Shown: piece by piece, positions 52,350 through 61,776 of the stretch | How the letters are laid out: every line of letters starts with the position of its first letter | Numbering within the stretch: position 1 is the stretch's first letter | Assembly: GCA_016793325.1 (NCBI GenBank) | Contig: JAEUKI010000012.1 | Location: 95,225 to 159,224 of the forward strand | DNA: 64,000 nt | Source: Myxococcales bacterium | Lineage (GTDB): Bacteria > Myxococcota_A > Polyangia > Polyangiales > Ga0077539 | Direction of reading: 5' to 3' | The notes under the pieces: model-generated | What the model was told of the DNA's origin: nothing | The model's database searches: none | Seen by the model: only the letters and a program-made list of their open reading frames with translations | Program-made: the position numbers and the translations under genes

Positions 52350-54241
52350 GACTTGGTCCACTCCGTGCTCTCGACGACCGGGAGCTGCAGCGCGCGCTCG
52401 CGCTCGAGGTCGAGGTTTCCGACGTGCAGCGAGAGGGGGCTCTGCACCCACTTGTAAATGCTCTGCGTAAACAGCCGGACAAACTTCTGCACCCACGCTT
52501 GGTGCACCGCCGTCGTGTCCGAGGGAAACATCACGTCCAGCACAGCCACGATCTCGTCGGGCGACATCTTCTCCGACGCGTACAAGTGAAAGCACGCGTC
52601 GAGCGCGCGAAACGGCATGAGCTCGTCTTCGCCCTTTTGGTTGGACGCGAGCTCGGGCCCCGCCGGCGCTTCGAAGCACGCGCGGATCCCCTCGAAGCCC
52701 TTGGTGTCGAGCAGGTACTCGAGCAGGTAGATCACGACGGTCTTCGGAACGTTCGCGAGCACGGCGAGGGCGCCTTCGAGGTCGCCGCCGATGGTCGTGT
52801 AGCCCATGGCCTTTTCGGACATGTTTCCCGTCTGCAAGAACAAGAAGCTCGAGGTGTTCGACCAGTTCCACATGCGCTGGCCGCGGAGGCGCGCTTGGAT
52901 GTTTTGCTTCGTGATCGGCGTGGGCTCTTGGCCGCCGAGCATCGTTCGGGTGATCTCTTCTTCGCGGCGGAAGGCCTCTTCGATCGGGACGATCTGAAAC
53001 CGCGCGCCGATCTCTTCGCAGATCTTCGCCGCGGCGCCCTGCGTCTGGTCCGACGAGAACCGCGACGGCATGTAGAACGCGTGGAGCACGTCCTTCATCT
53101 GCTCTTTGCTGAACCGCTTCGCGAGGTAGCGATGCGCGATCAAGAGCGTGAGGAGCGAGTCGCGCCCGCCCGAGAGCGCGATCCCGATGCCCCTGAACGC
53201 GCGTGTCTTCTCGAAGTAGTCGCCGATGCCCATGGACAACGCGTCGAGCAGGTCGTCGCAGAAGTCTTCGCGGGCAGTGCGTTTCGCCGCGGATCCGCCG
53301 GGCAAAAAGAAGCTCCCGTGCGAGGGAACCGGGTAGGTCAGCGAGCCGCGCGGCGTCGTGCTCTCGGTGACGGTGACGTGCGCGACCTCGCGTCCCGCAG
53401 CGGCCGCTTGGTGGGCGAGGGCGTCCATGCGCCACGTCGTCGACTCGGTGCGGAGCCGCGCGGTTCGATCGAGGTCGACGTTGACCGCGGCCCATCGCTC
53501 GCTGAAGCGATCGAGCTCGAGCAGGGGCCTTCCGTTGGAGAACACGAAGCCGCCGCCGTCGAAGATGAGCCCGTCGTTGGCGCCGACGAGGTTCGCGTAC
53601 ACGAGGGCGCACTGATTGTCGCCCGAGCGCGTGGCGAGCATCTCGCGTCGCGTGCCCATCACGCCGGTGCGAAACGGCGAGGCGCTCACGTTCACGATGA
53701 GCTCGGCGCCCGCGTAGCATCGACGGCGCATCGGTCCGTCCGGCGACCAGACGTCCTCGCAGACCTCGACGGCGAGCGTCCCGAAGTCGAAGTCGAACAC
53801 GAGGTCGCCGAACGGAACGCCGTGCACTTCGCCTCGCGAAAACGGCATGCCGGGCGAGAGCGTCCGAAGCTCGTAGAAGACGTTGTACGTGGGGAGCTTC
53901 TCTTTGGGCACGAGGCCGACGACGCGACCGCGATGGACGACCGCGGCGCAGTTGTACAAGTGCCCGCGGTGCGCGACGGTGACGCCGAGCACGAGCACCA
54001 TCGCGCTCTCGCGGGTCTCGCTGGCGACGCGCTCGAGCGAGCGCCACTGCGCCTCGACGAAGCCCCGCCATTGCACCAAGTCCTCTTGCGAGTAGCCGCC
54101 GAGGACCTGCTCGGGAAAGCACGCGACGGTCACGCCGTCTCGCGCCATCTCCGCGGCCTTCTCGAGCACTCGCTCGGTGTTGCTCTTGACCGAACCGACC
54201 GTCGCGTTGATCGCCGCGAGCCCAACTCTCACCAGTCGCAT
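52346..54241 (-). CDS. nadE: NAD+ synthetase, glutamine-hydrolysing
   Basis: 631 residues, the two-domain form. The N-terminal nitrilase-like glutaminase has the Glu-Lys-Cys triad: FPEQVLGG, VPKEKLP and EVCEDVW. The C-terminal NAD synthetase has the P-loop ALSGGRDSLL (Arg where Ile/Val/Met is usual), SSDQTQGAA, and the NWSNTSSFLFLQTGNMSEKAMGYTTIGGD block. It amidates nicotinic acid adenine dinucleotide to NAD. The start was chosen for MRLVRVG, preceded by AGGAAG; the upstream extension is antisense to non-coding sequence. Confidence 0.95.
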   Translation of the reverse strand: MRLVRVGLAAINATVGSVKSNTERVLEKAAEMARDGVTVACFPEQVLGGYSQEDLVQWRGFVEAQWRSLERVASETRESAMVLVLGVTVAHRGHLYNCAAVVHRGRVVGLVPKEKLPTYNVFYELRTLSPGMPFSRGEVHGVPFGDLVFDFDFGTLAVEVCEDVWSPDGPMRRRCYAGAELIVNVSASPFRTGVMGTRREMLATRSGDNQCALVYANLVGANDGLIFDGGGFVFSNGRPLLELDRFSERWAAVNVDLDRTARLRTESTTWRMDALAHQAAAAGREVAHVTVTESTTPRGSLTYPVPSHGSFFLPGGSAAKRTAREDFCDDLLDALSMGIGDYFEKTRAFRGIGIALSGGRDSLLTLLIAHRYLAKRFSKEQMKDVLHAFYMPSRFSSDQTQGAAAKICEEIGARFQIVPIEEAFRREEEITRTMLGGQEPTPITKQNIQARLRGQRMWNWSNTSSFLFLQTGNMSEKAMGYTTIGGDLEGALAVLANVPKTVVIYLLEYLLDTKGFEGIRACFEAPAGPELASNQKGEDELMPFRALDACFHLYASEKMSPDEIVAVLDVMFPSDTTAVHQAWVQKFVRLFTQSIYKWVQSPLSLHVGNLDLERERALQLPVVESTEWTKS

Positions 54242-54402
54242 GTGTGCTTCCTGCCGAGACGATAGTGCCCGATTTGTCCGCTTGAAGGGGCGACGATGCG
54301 CGGAACGTTCGCGAGTGGTATCTCTTGCGAACCGCAGGACCGCGCGGATCGCTCGACGAGCGACCGCGTTTGCAACGCGCAATCGAAGGAGAGATTCAGC
54401 CG

Positions 54403-54714
54403 ATGGACGACGCGCTTCGTAAGCAAATCCAGGACACGATCGAGGCTCACAAAGTCGTGCTCTTCATGAAGGGCACCAAGCAGTTTCCGATGTGCGGCTT
54501 CTCGGGGCAGGTCGTGCAGATCCTGAGCAAGCTCGGCGTCGAGTTCTCGACGGTCAACATCCTCTCGGACCCGGAGATTCGCCAGGGCATGAAGGAGTTC
54601 TCCGAGTGGCCGACGTTTCCGCAGCTGTACATCGACAAGAAGTTCGTCGGCGGAGCGGACATCGTGCGCGACATGTACGCGTCGGGCGAGCTGCAGAAGC
54701 TCATCAACGGCTGA
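54403..54714 (+). CDS. grxD: monothiol glutaredoxin (CGFS type)
   Basis: 103 residues with the PMCGFSGQ active site. KVVLFMKGTKQFP before it, and WPTFPQLYIDKKFVGGADI with the glutathione-binding TVP/TFP and GG-D motifs after it, are the family marks. CGFS glutaredoxins carry [2Fe-2S] clusters bridged by glutathione and act in Fe-S assembly; here the Fe-S uracil-DNA glycosylase is one possible client. GAAGGAGAG precedes the ATG. It is divergent from nadE and converges on the transpeptidase gene. Confidence 0.96.
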   Translation: MDDALRKQIQDTIEAHKVVLFMKGTKQFPMCGFSGQVVQILSKLGVEFSTVNILSDPEIRQGMKEFSEWPTFPQLYIDKKFVGGADIVRDMYASGELQKLING

Positions 54715-54736
54715 GCGGCACGCGCGACGCGCGAGC

Positions 54737-56383
54737 TCAGTACTCGTCGTCGTCGCGTCGAACGCGGGGTCGATAGGGTCGGGGCGGGCGATCGCCCATG
54801 TGCACGATCACGGGTGAGCCCGACTCCGAGTCGCCTTGGAAGACGCCGTGCCACCCGTCGGGCAGGGGCGGGTTGGCCCAGAAGAAGAGCCACCGCGCGT
54901 CGTTGGGCGCCATGTTCACGCAGCCGTGGGACATGCGCCATCCCCACTGCTCGTGCCAAAACGCGCCGTGAATCGCGTACGACTCGTGGAAGTACATCAC
55001 CCACGGGACGTCTTCGATCGAGTACGGCCCCGCCATCGCGGTGTCTCCGTCCATCGTCGTCGTGATGTGCTTGGAGTACACGCGGTACTGGCCGGTCGGC
55101 GTGTTGTAGCGCTCGATCTCGTTGTACGAGCGCTTTCCCGTCGAGACGAGCGTCGCGAACACGCCGCGCTCGCCGTCGAACGCCGTGAGCACTTGCTGCG
55201 CGAGGTCGATGTCGATCCAGCGCTCGTCCGCGCGCACCCAGCTCGGTCGCGGGCGCTGAATCGCGAGGCCGACGTTGGCTTCTTTGACGGCGAGGTTGGG
55301 GTCGGCTTCGGTGCGCCAATAGCGGTTCTCGCCGATGACGACGGGCTCGCTGTTCGCTGCGAGTTGAATGCCTCGGTGGCGCGGGACGCGACGCTCGAGC
55401 GAGGCCGAGCGTCCGTTGCTCGAGATGCGGTAGAGAAACCCGCTCAGCGAGTTCATGAAGGCGTACGGAAGGTGCGCGGTCGTCCCGTCCATCACGGTTC
55501 CGCGAAACTCGCTCCATCGACCCCAGATCGACAGCGGCCCCGCGGGAACGAGCCCGCCCGACTGCGTCCGCCAGAACACCGCGTCCGCTTCGCGCGAGCG
55601 AATGAGCCGGTCGAGCGAGACGTACATCCCAGTCATCAAGCGGCGAATCACGATTCCGCCGCGCTCGCCTTGGAGGTCTCCGAGGCCCGGTCGTCGCGGG
55701 CGATCGTCGTCTTCGTCTTCGCTGCGCCGTCGTCGCCGCGAGCTCGACTCGCTCGAGCTGCTCGACGCACCGCCGTCGCGACGCTCGAACTCGAAGCGCC
55801 ACCCGCGGTTGTCCCGCATCTCGTCTTGCGTGGGAATCTCGCGAAACGCCGCGGTTCGCCCGTACACGATCGCGTACCGGTACGGCATTCCCGCGTCGAG
55901 CATCGGCTGCGCCGGGCGGAGCTCGTGACTGCCCTCGCTCCACGGCGCCGCGAGCGCGCCGCCCACGCACACGAAGCCACCGGCCTCGAGCTGATACCAG
56001 CCGCCTTCTCGACGAAGCTCGCGACGAACGGGGCACGTCTCGCGCGAGACGCGCGTGCCTGTCACGCGGACGATCGTTCCCGCGCGAAGATAGCCGGCGA
56101 GCGGCGCGTCGCGCCTCGGCGAGCGCCTGACGGGAACCCACGTTCCACGCGCGATGATCTGCGTGGGCGGCGTAAATGGCTCTTCGACATCCGCGCGCGC
56201 GTCGGTCGTGGTCGCGCCGTCGGTCGTTGCGTCACCGGCGTCCGATTCGTCGCTTCCGTCGGCGCGCTGCGCGTCCGTTGCTGGGCTCGCGCTCGCGCGG
56301 GCGTCCTGCGGGGTTGCGCGCTGCGAGCACGCGACGAGCGCGACGCAGAGGCACAGAAGAAACGATCTCCAGCGAGAGGTCAT
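54737..56383 (-). CDS. L,D-transpeptidase lipoprotein (YkuD domain)
   Basis: 548 residues. Lipobox VALVAC. An Asp/Ala/Ser/Thr linker and an SH3-like region (RGTWVPVRRSPRRDAPLAGYLRAGTIVRV, about 77-125) precede a Ser/Arg/Asp-rich low-complexity piece (about 200-235). The YkuD catalytic domain (about 370-530) has HGAFWH and SHGCVNM, which give the His and Cys of the active site, with NTPTGQYRVYSKH before it. It makes 3-3 crosslinks in peptidoglycan or attaches proteins to it, in the periplasm. The start follows the lipoprotein signal. Confidence 0.9.
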   Translation of the reverse strand: MTSRWRSFLLCLCVALVACSQRATPQDARASASPATDAQRADGSDESDAGDATTDGATTTDARADVEEPFTPPTQIIARGTWVPVRRSPRRDAPLAGYLRAGTIVRVTGTRVSRETCPVRRELRREGGWYQLEAGGFVCVGGALAAPWSEGSHELRPAQPMLDAGMPYRYAIVYGRTAAFREIPTQDEMRDNRGWRFEFERRDGGASSSSSESSSRRRRRSEDEDDDRPRRPGLGDLQGERGGIVIRRLMTGMYVSLDRLIRSREADAVFWRTQSGGLVPAGPLSIWGRWSEFRGTVMDGTTAHLPYAFMNSLSGFLYRISSNGRSASLERRVPRHRGIQLAANSEPVVIGENRYWRTEADPNLAVKEANVGLAIQRPRPSWVRADERWIDIDLAQQVLTAFDGERGVFATLVSTGKRSYNEIERYNTPTGQYRVYSKHITTTMDGDTAMAGPYSIEDVPWVMYFHESYAIHGAFWHEQWGWRMSHGCVNMAPNDARWLFFWANPPLPDGWHGVFQGDSESGSPVIVHMGDRPPRPYRPRVRRDDDEY

Positions 56384-56594
56384 GATCCCAGGCGTTGCGG
56401 GCGGTAGAAGTTCGTCGGGCCAAAGGGCGCCCAGCAAGCGCGCGAGAGTAGTGGCCTCGTCCCCAACTGCAAGCGCGACCTTCGCGCTCGCGGAACGTCC
56501 GAGCGTCCGACCCAACATTCGCGCACGGGACGGGTTGACCTTCGCCCGAGAAATCGCCAGTGTACGCGCCCTCGCGACGGCCTCCGTCGTGATC

Positions 56595-56670
56595 GGGTCG
56601 TTAGCTCAATCGGTAGAGCAGCGGACTTTTAATCCGTTGGCCCCGGGTTCAAGTCCCGGACGACCCACCA
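56595..56670 (+). tRNA. tRNA-Lys (TTT), 3' CCA encoded
   Basis: 76 nt. Acceptor GGGTCGT/ACGACCC, then A and CCA. D arm GCTC/GAGC, anticodon stem GCGGA/TCCGT around the loop CTTTTAA, so anticodon TTT. T arm CCGGG-TTCAAGT-CCCGG. Promoter likely in the 56384-56594 interval, which holds no other gene that I can see. Confidence 0.97.
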
Positions 56671-56687
56671 GCACCGCGCCGCAGTGG

Positions 56688-56700
56688 TACACATTTCACT
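56688..56700 (+). promoter_or_regulatory. leaderless-type -10 hexamer before 56701
   Basis: TACACA (56688-56693), preceded by GTGG, is 7 nt from the GTG at 56701. It lies 17 nt after the tRNA-Lys gene. It supports the GTG as start codon. Confidence 0.35.
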
Positions 56701-57348
56701 GTGCAATTGGCGGGAAGCGCCTATCGAAGCTCTGGTCGCAGCGATGGGGTGCTGTCGAAGCGACTCGACCCCGACGTTCGCGACGACGCGCTGCTCGCGA
56801 TCGTGTTCGGGATCGTGAGCTGCGGGCTGCCGTTCGCGCTCGCACGCCAGCTCGGAGCGCGAATCGACACCGTGGCAGCTCCGGGGGTCTTTCGAGCCTT
56901 CGGCTGCGCAGTGGCAGCAGTGTTCGCGATCTCGATCGCGCGACGACCTCGCTTCGAGCTCGTCTTCGACTTCGACGAGCGAACGCTCGAGGTGCGCTCG
57001 CTGGGGCTCTTCGCGCGCTCGATCATGCGGTCGCGAATCGAGCCAAATTCGCAGGTGTTTCGCCAGAGCGACAACGGCGACGTATTCCTGCTCAGCGTCG
57101 GCGACGACGGCGTCGAGAAGCGCGTCACGCCCCCGATGCCCGTCGAGCACTTCGACGCCCTCGCGATGTTCCGGGCGAGGATCAACGAGACGGACGTTGA
57201 CGAGCTTGGGTCGATGAGCAGCCGCGAGGCGCGCGTACGCGGGACGCTCCTCGGACGAACGCTGACGTCGGCGAGGCTCTGGTGGGGGCTGTCCGCGGCG
57301 TTGATTACGTGTGCGGTCGTGCACGTCGCGGGCGAGCTGCGGTTCTAA
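56701..57348 (+). CDS. hypothetical membrane protein
   Basis: 215 residues. Two hydrophobic helices near the N-terminus (ALLAIVFGIVSCGLPFALA and VFRAFGCAVAAVFAISIA) are followed by a soluble beta-rich part (RFELVFDFDERTLEVRSLGLF, DVFLLSVGDDGVEKRV) and one more hydrophobic helix at the end. This resembles small PH-like domain membrane proteins but I cannot assign a family. GTG at 56701 is supported by the upstream hexamer; 56749 is an alternative. It is 41 bp upstream of the kinase gene. Confidence 0.62.
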   Translation: MQLAGSAYRSSGRSDGVLSKRLDPDVRDDALLAIVFGIVSCGLPFALARQLGARIDTVAAPGVFRAFGCAVAAVFAISIARRPRFELVFDFDERTLEVRSLGLFARSIMRSRIEPNSQVFRQSDNGDVFLLSVGDDGVEKRVTPPMPVEHFDALAMFRARINETDVDELGSMSSREARVRGTLLGRTLTSARLWWGLSAALITCAVVHVAGELRF

Positions 57349-57389
57349 CGGTTGACCGAAGGGCGCCGATCCGCGGAGTGTATGCACCG

Positions 57390-60300
57390 ATGCAACGCGA
57401 GGTTCTCGAGCCCGGCTCACGGATCGCGGATCGATTCGTGGTCGAACACCGCGCCGGCGCTGGCGGCATGGGGACCGTGTACCGAGCGCGCGACGCGCAC
57501 ACGGGAGAGACCGTCGCGCTGAAGCTGCTCGATGGCGTCACGGTCTTCGAAGAGCGCATGGCGCGCGAGGCGAGCGTCCTGGCGTCGCTCGATCACCCGG
57601 CGATCGTGCGGTACGTCGCGCACGGTACGAGCGCGACCGGGCAGCGATTTCTCGCGATGGAGTGGATCGACGGCGAGGACCTCGAGTCGCTGCTCGCGCG
57701 ACGCACGCTCACGACGACAGAGGCCGTGACGCTGGGGCAACGCATCGCGGCGGCGCTCGGCGCGGCACACGCGCGCGGGGTCGTTCACCGCGACATCAAG
57801 CCGAGCAACGTGATGCTCCCGCACGGCAAGCTCGACGAGGCGAAGCTCGTCGACTTCGGGATCGCGCGCGTTCCGAGGGCGACCGTCGCGCTTACGCGGC
57901 CCGGAACCATGCTCGGAACCCCAGGCTACATGGCTCCCGAGCAAGCCCGCGGCGAAGCGAAGCTCGACGGGCGCGTCGACGTGTTCGCGTTCGGGTGCGT
58001 GCTGTTCGAAGCGCTCGCGGGGCGCCCGGCGTTCGTCGGCGAAAACGTCCTCGCGGTGCTCGCGAAGGTGCTCCTCGACGAGCCGCCGATGCTCCGAGCG
58101 TTTTGCCCGAGCGCTTCGAGCGCGCTCGAACAATTGCTCGCGATGATGATGGCGCGCGAGGCTTCGCAGCGACTCGCGGACGGCGCAGCGGTGCTCGATG
58201 CGTTCGAGAAGCTGTCCCGCGGCGACCTTCTGACCGAAGCGCAAACCACCCGCGCCGCGGTGGGCGCGGGTGAGCTCCGGCTGTTCAGCGTCGTGCTCGC
58301 GAGCCGAGGACCGCTCGGCCCGGTGTCCTTGGCCGACACGCTCGCGACGTCATCCACCGACGAGCTTCGCGCGGTCGCCGCTGCGGCCGAACGCTATCGC
58401 ATCGAGCCGCTGCACCTCGCGGATGGATCGTACGTCCTCGCCGTCGGCGGCGCGTCGATCGCGCGCGATCAAGCAGCGATGGCCGCGCGGTGCGCGCTGG
58501 CGCTCCAACAGGCTCTCCCGAACGCGGCGATCGTCGTCGCGACAGGGCGCGCCGAGGTGTCCGGACGCGTCCCGATCGGCGAGGTGATCGATCGCGCAGC
58601 ACGCCTCGCCGAGCGCGACGAAGCGCGGAGGTGGGTTCTGGTCGACGCGACGACGAGGCACCTGCTCGACGCGCGGTTTTCGGTTCGAGCTGCGGGCGCG
58701 GAGTTCGTGTTGGACAACGTCGTCGACGCGGCAACAACCGCGCGAACGCTGCTCGGCGTCGAGACTCGCTGCGTCGGACGCGAGCGCGAGCTCGGCGCGC
58801 TGCTCGGAACGTTCGACGACGCGGTCAACGAAGCGAGCGCGCGGGCGGTGCTGCTCACCGGCGACGCGGGCGTCGGCAAATCGAGGGTCGTCAGCGAGTT
58901 CGTGGCGCGACTTCGGAGTCGATCGACGCCGCCGAGGGTGTACATCGCGCGCGCCGACGTGCTCCGCGGAAGCGCGCCGCTCGCGATGATCGCGGACCTC
59001 GTGCGTCAGGCGGCGGGCGTGTTCCCAGCGGACAGCGAAGCTGCGAACAGAGAGCGGCTCCGCGTTCTCGCTGAGCGCTTCGTCCCGAGCGCGCACGCGC
59101 AACGCGTCGCGGCATTTCTCGGTGAAGTCGTCGGCGTGTACTTCGACGACGCGACCGTGCCCGAGCTCGCGGTCTCGCGACACAACGCCGTGGTCATGGG
59201 AACGCAGCGCGAGCGCGCGGTGCTCGAGTGGCTCCGCGGCGAGTGCGAACACGCGCCCGTGGTGCTGGTGCTCGAAGACCTCCACTGGGGCGAACAGGCG
59301 ACGGTGCGTCTCCTTCACGAGGCCCTGCGCACGGTCAACGACGGTTCGCTCTTCGTGCTCGCCGTCGCGAGGCCCGAGATTCACGCGCTCTTTCCGCAGC
59401 TGTGGAAGGGCGCCGAGGTGCACGAGGTCGCGCTCTCGGGGCTCACCAAGCGCGCCGCCGAGTCGCTCGCCGTCGAGGTGCTCGGCGCGTCGATCGACCC
59501 CGCGCGCATCCGCTCGATCATCGAGCAGTCCGGCGGAAACGCGCTGTTTCTCGAAGAGCTCCTACGACACGTGGCCGAGTACGGTGACGCGAGCTTGCCC
59601 GACACGCTCGTCGCGATGATGCAGCTACGGCTCGAGGGGCTCGACTCGGACAGCCGTCGAATCTTGCGCGCCGCGAGCGTGTTCGGAGAGTCGTTTTGGC
59701 TCGGCGGCGTCCTCGCGTTGCTCGCGGACGTCGATCGCGCTTCGTTGCTCGCGCGGCTCGACGCCCTCGCGGCCGACGAGTACGTGAGCTCCGTCGAACA
59801 AGCGCGGTTCGCAGGGGAGCGCGAGTATCGCTTTCGCCACGCGCTCGCTCGCGAAGCGGCCTACGCGATGCTCGTCGAGGCCGACCGCTTCGAGGCGCAT
59901 CGGCAAGCCGCGACGTGGCTCGCGTCCGTGGGCGAATCGGACGCGGTCGTCCTCGCAGAGCACTTCGAGCGCGGAAACGACGGCCCGCGCGCGGCTCCGT
60001 GGTTCTTGCGCGCCGCCGAGCGCGCGGTCGAGCAAGACGCCGCGAAGCTCGCGGAGGCGTACGCGACGCGAGGACTCCAACACGCGCAGGACCCTGTCAC
60101 GCTCGGGAGCCTCCATGCAGCGCGAGGCGTCGCGCGAGGATGGCAAGGCGATTGGCACCACGCCGTCGAAGACTGCCGGCGCGGCGTCGAGCTCTTGCCT
60201 CCCGACACGCCGCAACGACTGTTCATGTACGGCGCCACGGTGATGTTCACGTCGGACCTCGGGCGCTTCGACGAGTCGCGCGAAATCCGCGCGCACTTGC

Positions 60301-61274
60301 TGCAGCGGCCGTTGGGCGGAGTTGTCTCGTCGGTCGACGCGATGGGCTGGGCGATGGCGGGCCGAACGTTGCTCTTCGAGGGCGAGTACGCAGAGGCACA
60401 GAGGGTGCTCGCGCTCTTCACGAAGTACGAGCGCGAAGACGGCCCCAAGGACTACCTCGCGCTCGGCTGGGGAAGTTGGGTTCGGTGCCTCGAGTCGATG
60501 ATCGCGCGCGCCGATCCGTGGGGCGTTTTTCAGCATTCTCGCGCGGCAGCGAGCTACTTCGAGCGCATCGGAGAGCACCACGCGAGGCTGCTGTGCCGAG
60601 GCTTCGAGGGGCTCGCGCTCCTCGGCCTCGGTCGGTACTCGGAGTCCGTCGCGCTGCTCGAGGAGGCGAGCGCAGAGTCCATTCGCCGAGGCAACGCGTA
60701 TGCAGAGTTCAACTGCCGAGGAAATCTCGCGTTCGCGCAGGCCGCCGAGGGCCGAGTGCTCGACGCGGTGGCGAACTTCACGGCGGCGCGAGAGGGCTTC
60801 GCGCGGGGCGGAAACTACCTGCAAGAAGCGCAGCTCTGCACGGCGCTCGCGAGCTTCTACTTGTCGTCGTCGGACTTGGACGCAGCGCGCTCGGAGCTCA
60901 CGCGCGTGTTCGAGCTGTTGCCGAGACGCTCGCCGATGACCGCGCCTGCGCTCGCCACGTACGCACAACTCGAGCTTCGCTCGGGCAACGTGCAACGAGC
61001 GCTCGAGGCGGCCGAGGAGCTCGGCGCCGGATTCGCGCGGTACGGCTCGATGGGCATGAACGAGTCGGCGATGCAGCTCGCGCGCTACGACGTGTTGACC
61101 GCCGTCGGGCGCACCCATGAAGCGCAGGAGCTCTTGTCGCAGAGCGCCAACCGGCTGCTCGAGCGCGCGTCGTGGATCGAGGACCCGGCGTCTCGCGCGT
61201 CGTACCTCGAGCGGGTCCGGAAGAACGCGCGGCTGCTCGCGCTCGCCGGCGCGCGAGGCGCGCAGACTTCGTAG
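57390..61274 (+). CDS. Ser/Thr kinase / cyclase-like / AAA ATPase / TPR giant
   Basis: 1294 residues. Kinase (about 15-275): GAGGMGTVY, VALKLL, HRDIKPSN, DFGIAR and GTPGYMAPEQ are complete. Next (about 290-455) comes a degenerate class III cyclase fold: LRLFSVVLASRG stands where the metal-binding motif should be, and VIDRAARLAERDE where VNxAARL occurs, so no cyclase activity is expected. The AAA part has Walker A GDAGVGKS near 490 and Walker B VLVLEDLHWGE near 628. The last 400 residues are TPR-like. It is a STAND-like signalling protein: phosphorylation and NTP-dependent switching in one chain. Frequent in myxobacteria. Confidence 0.88.
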   Translation: MQREVLEPGSRIADRFVVEHRAGAGGMGTVYRARDAHTGETVALKLLDGVTVFEERMAREASVLASLDHPAIVRYVAHGTSATGQRFLAMEWIDGEDLESLLARRTLTTTEAVTLGQRIAAALGAAHARGVVHRDIKPSNVMLPHGKLDEAKLVDFGIARVPRATVALTRPGTMLGTPGYMAPEQARGEAKLDGRVDVFAFGCVLFEALAGRPAFVGENVLAVLAKVLLDEPPMLRAFCPSASSALEQLLAMMMAREASQRLADGAAVLDAFEKLSRGDLLTEAQTTRAAVGAGELRLFSVVLASRGPLGPVSLADTLATSSTDELRAVAAAAERYRIEPLHLADGSYVLAVGGASIARDQAAMAARCALALQQALPNAAIVVATGRAEVSGRVPIGEVIDRAARLAERDEARRWVLVDATTRHLLDARFSVRAAGAEFVLDNVVDAATTARTLLGVETRCVGRERELGALLGTFDDAVNEASARAVLLTGDAGVGKSRVVSEFVARLRSRSTPPRVYIARADVLRGSAPLAMIADLVRQAAGVFPADSEAANRERLRVLAERFVPSAHAQRVAAFLGEVVGVYFDDATVPELAVSRHNAVVMGTQRERAVLEWLRGECEHAPVVLVLEDLHWGEQATVRLLHEALRTVNDGSLFVLAVARPEIHALFPQLWKGAEVHEVALSGLTKRAAESLAVEVLGASIDPARIRSIIEQSGGNALFLEELLRHVAEYGDASLPDTLVAMMQLRLEGLDSDSRRILRAASVFGESFWLGGVLALLADVDRASLLARLDALAADEYVSSVEQARFAGEREYRFRHALAREAAYAMLVEADRFEAHRQAATWLASVGESDAVVLAEHFERGNDGPRAAPWFLRAAERAVEQDAAKLAEAYATRGLQHAQDPVTLGSLHAARGVARGWQGDWHHAVEDCRRGVELLPPDTPQRLFMYGATVMFTSDLGRFDESREIRAHLLQRPLGGVVSSVDAMGWAMAGRTLLFEGEYAEAQRVLALFTKYEREDGPKDYLALGWGSWVRCLESMIARADPWGVFQHSRAAASYFERIGEHHARLLCRGFEGLALLGLGRYSESVALLEEASAESIRRGNAYAEFNCRGNLAFAQAAEGRVLDAVANFTAAREGFARGGNYLQEAQLCTALASFYLSSSDLDAARSELTRVFELLPRRSPMTAPALATYAQLELRSGNVQRALEAAEELGAGFARYGSMGMNESAMQLARYDVLTAVGRTHEAQELLSQSANRLLERASWIEDPASRASYLERVRKNARLLALAGARGAQTS

Positions 61275-61304
61275 CGCACGAATCGATTCGGGCGATCGAC
61301 CTGT

Positions 61305-61724
61305 CTACGACCCGCCACGCGTGAGCGAGCCTCGCACCGCGTCGCCGCCGCTCGGCGTGATCGTTCCGCCTGCCGAGTTGCAGTCAGCCGCGAGCGTCCA
61401 TCGGTACTCGAACATCGCCGTGGCGCTGTCGGTCGTCACGCCCTCGATGACGAATTGGCCGCCTTGCCATCGGCCCGTTCCGCTCACGCCGCCGCAGCCC
61501 TCTTCTCGAACGCGAACGCTCCCGTCGGTGCTCGGCGCTTCGAACGTCCACTGCGACGACGCGCACACCGGCGCGGCTCGCATGCGCCACGTGCCGCGCA
61601 GGTCGCACTGCGTCGACTGCGCGCCGCTCGACCCCGAGGCAGCGACGTTCGTCGTCGACGAAGGGGTGCAGCGCGCGAGCACGAAGCACAAAGCCATCAG
61701 CGTGGCGCGAGACGACAGCTGCAT
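61305..61724 (-). CDS. small exported lipoprotein, hypothetical
   Basis: 139 residues. The signal ends at a lipobox-like LARC. The mature part has a Ser/Thr spacer and then strands with paired Cys (CDLRGTWRM, VCASSQWTFEA, EGCGG, QFVIEGVTT, AADCNSAGGTI), which looks like a small beta-barrel of the lipocalin or META type. TACACT at 61732-61737 (minus) is 7 nt upstream of the ATG. No family was identified. Confidence 0.62.
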   Translation of the reverse strand: MQLSSRATLMALCFVLARCTPSSTTNVAASGSSGAQSTQCDLRGTWRMRAAPVCASSQWTFEAPSTDGSVRVREEGCGGVSGTGRWQGGQFVIEGVTTDSATAMFEYRWTLAADCNSAGGTITPSGGDAVRGSLTRGGS

Positions 61725-61776
61725 GCGACCGAGTGTACACGCAACGACACCGCGGATTGAGCGACGCGCGCGGTGT

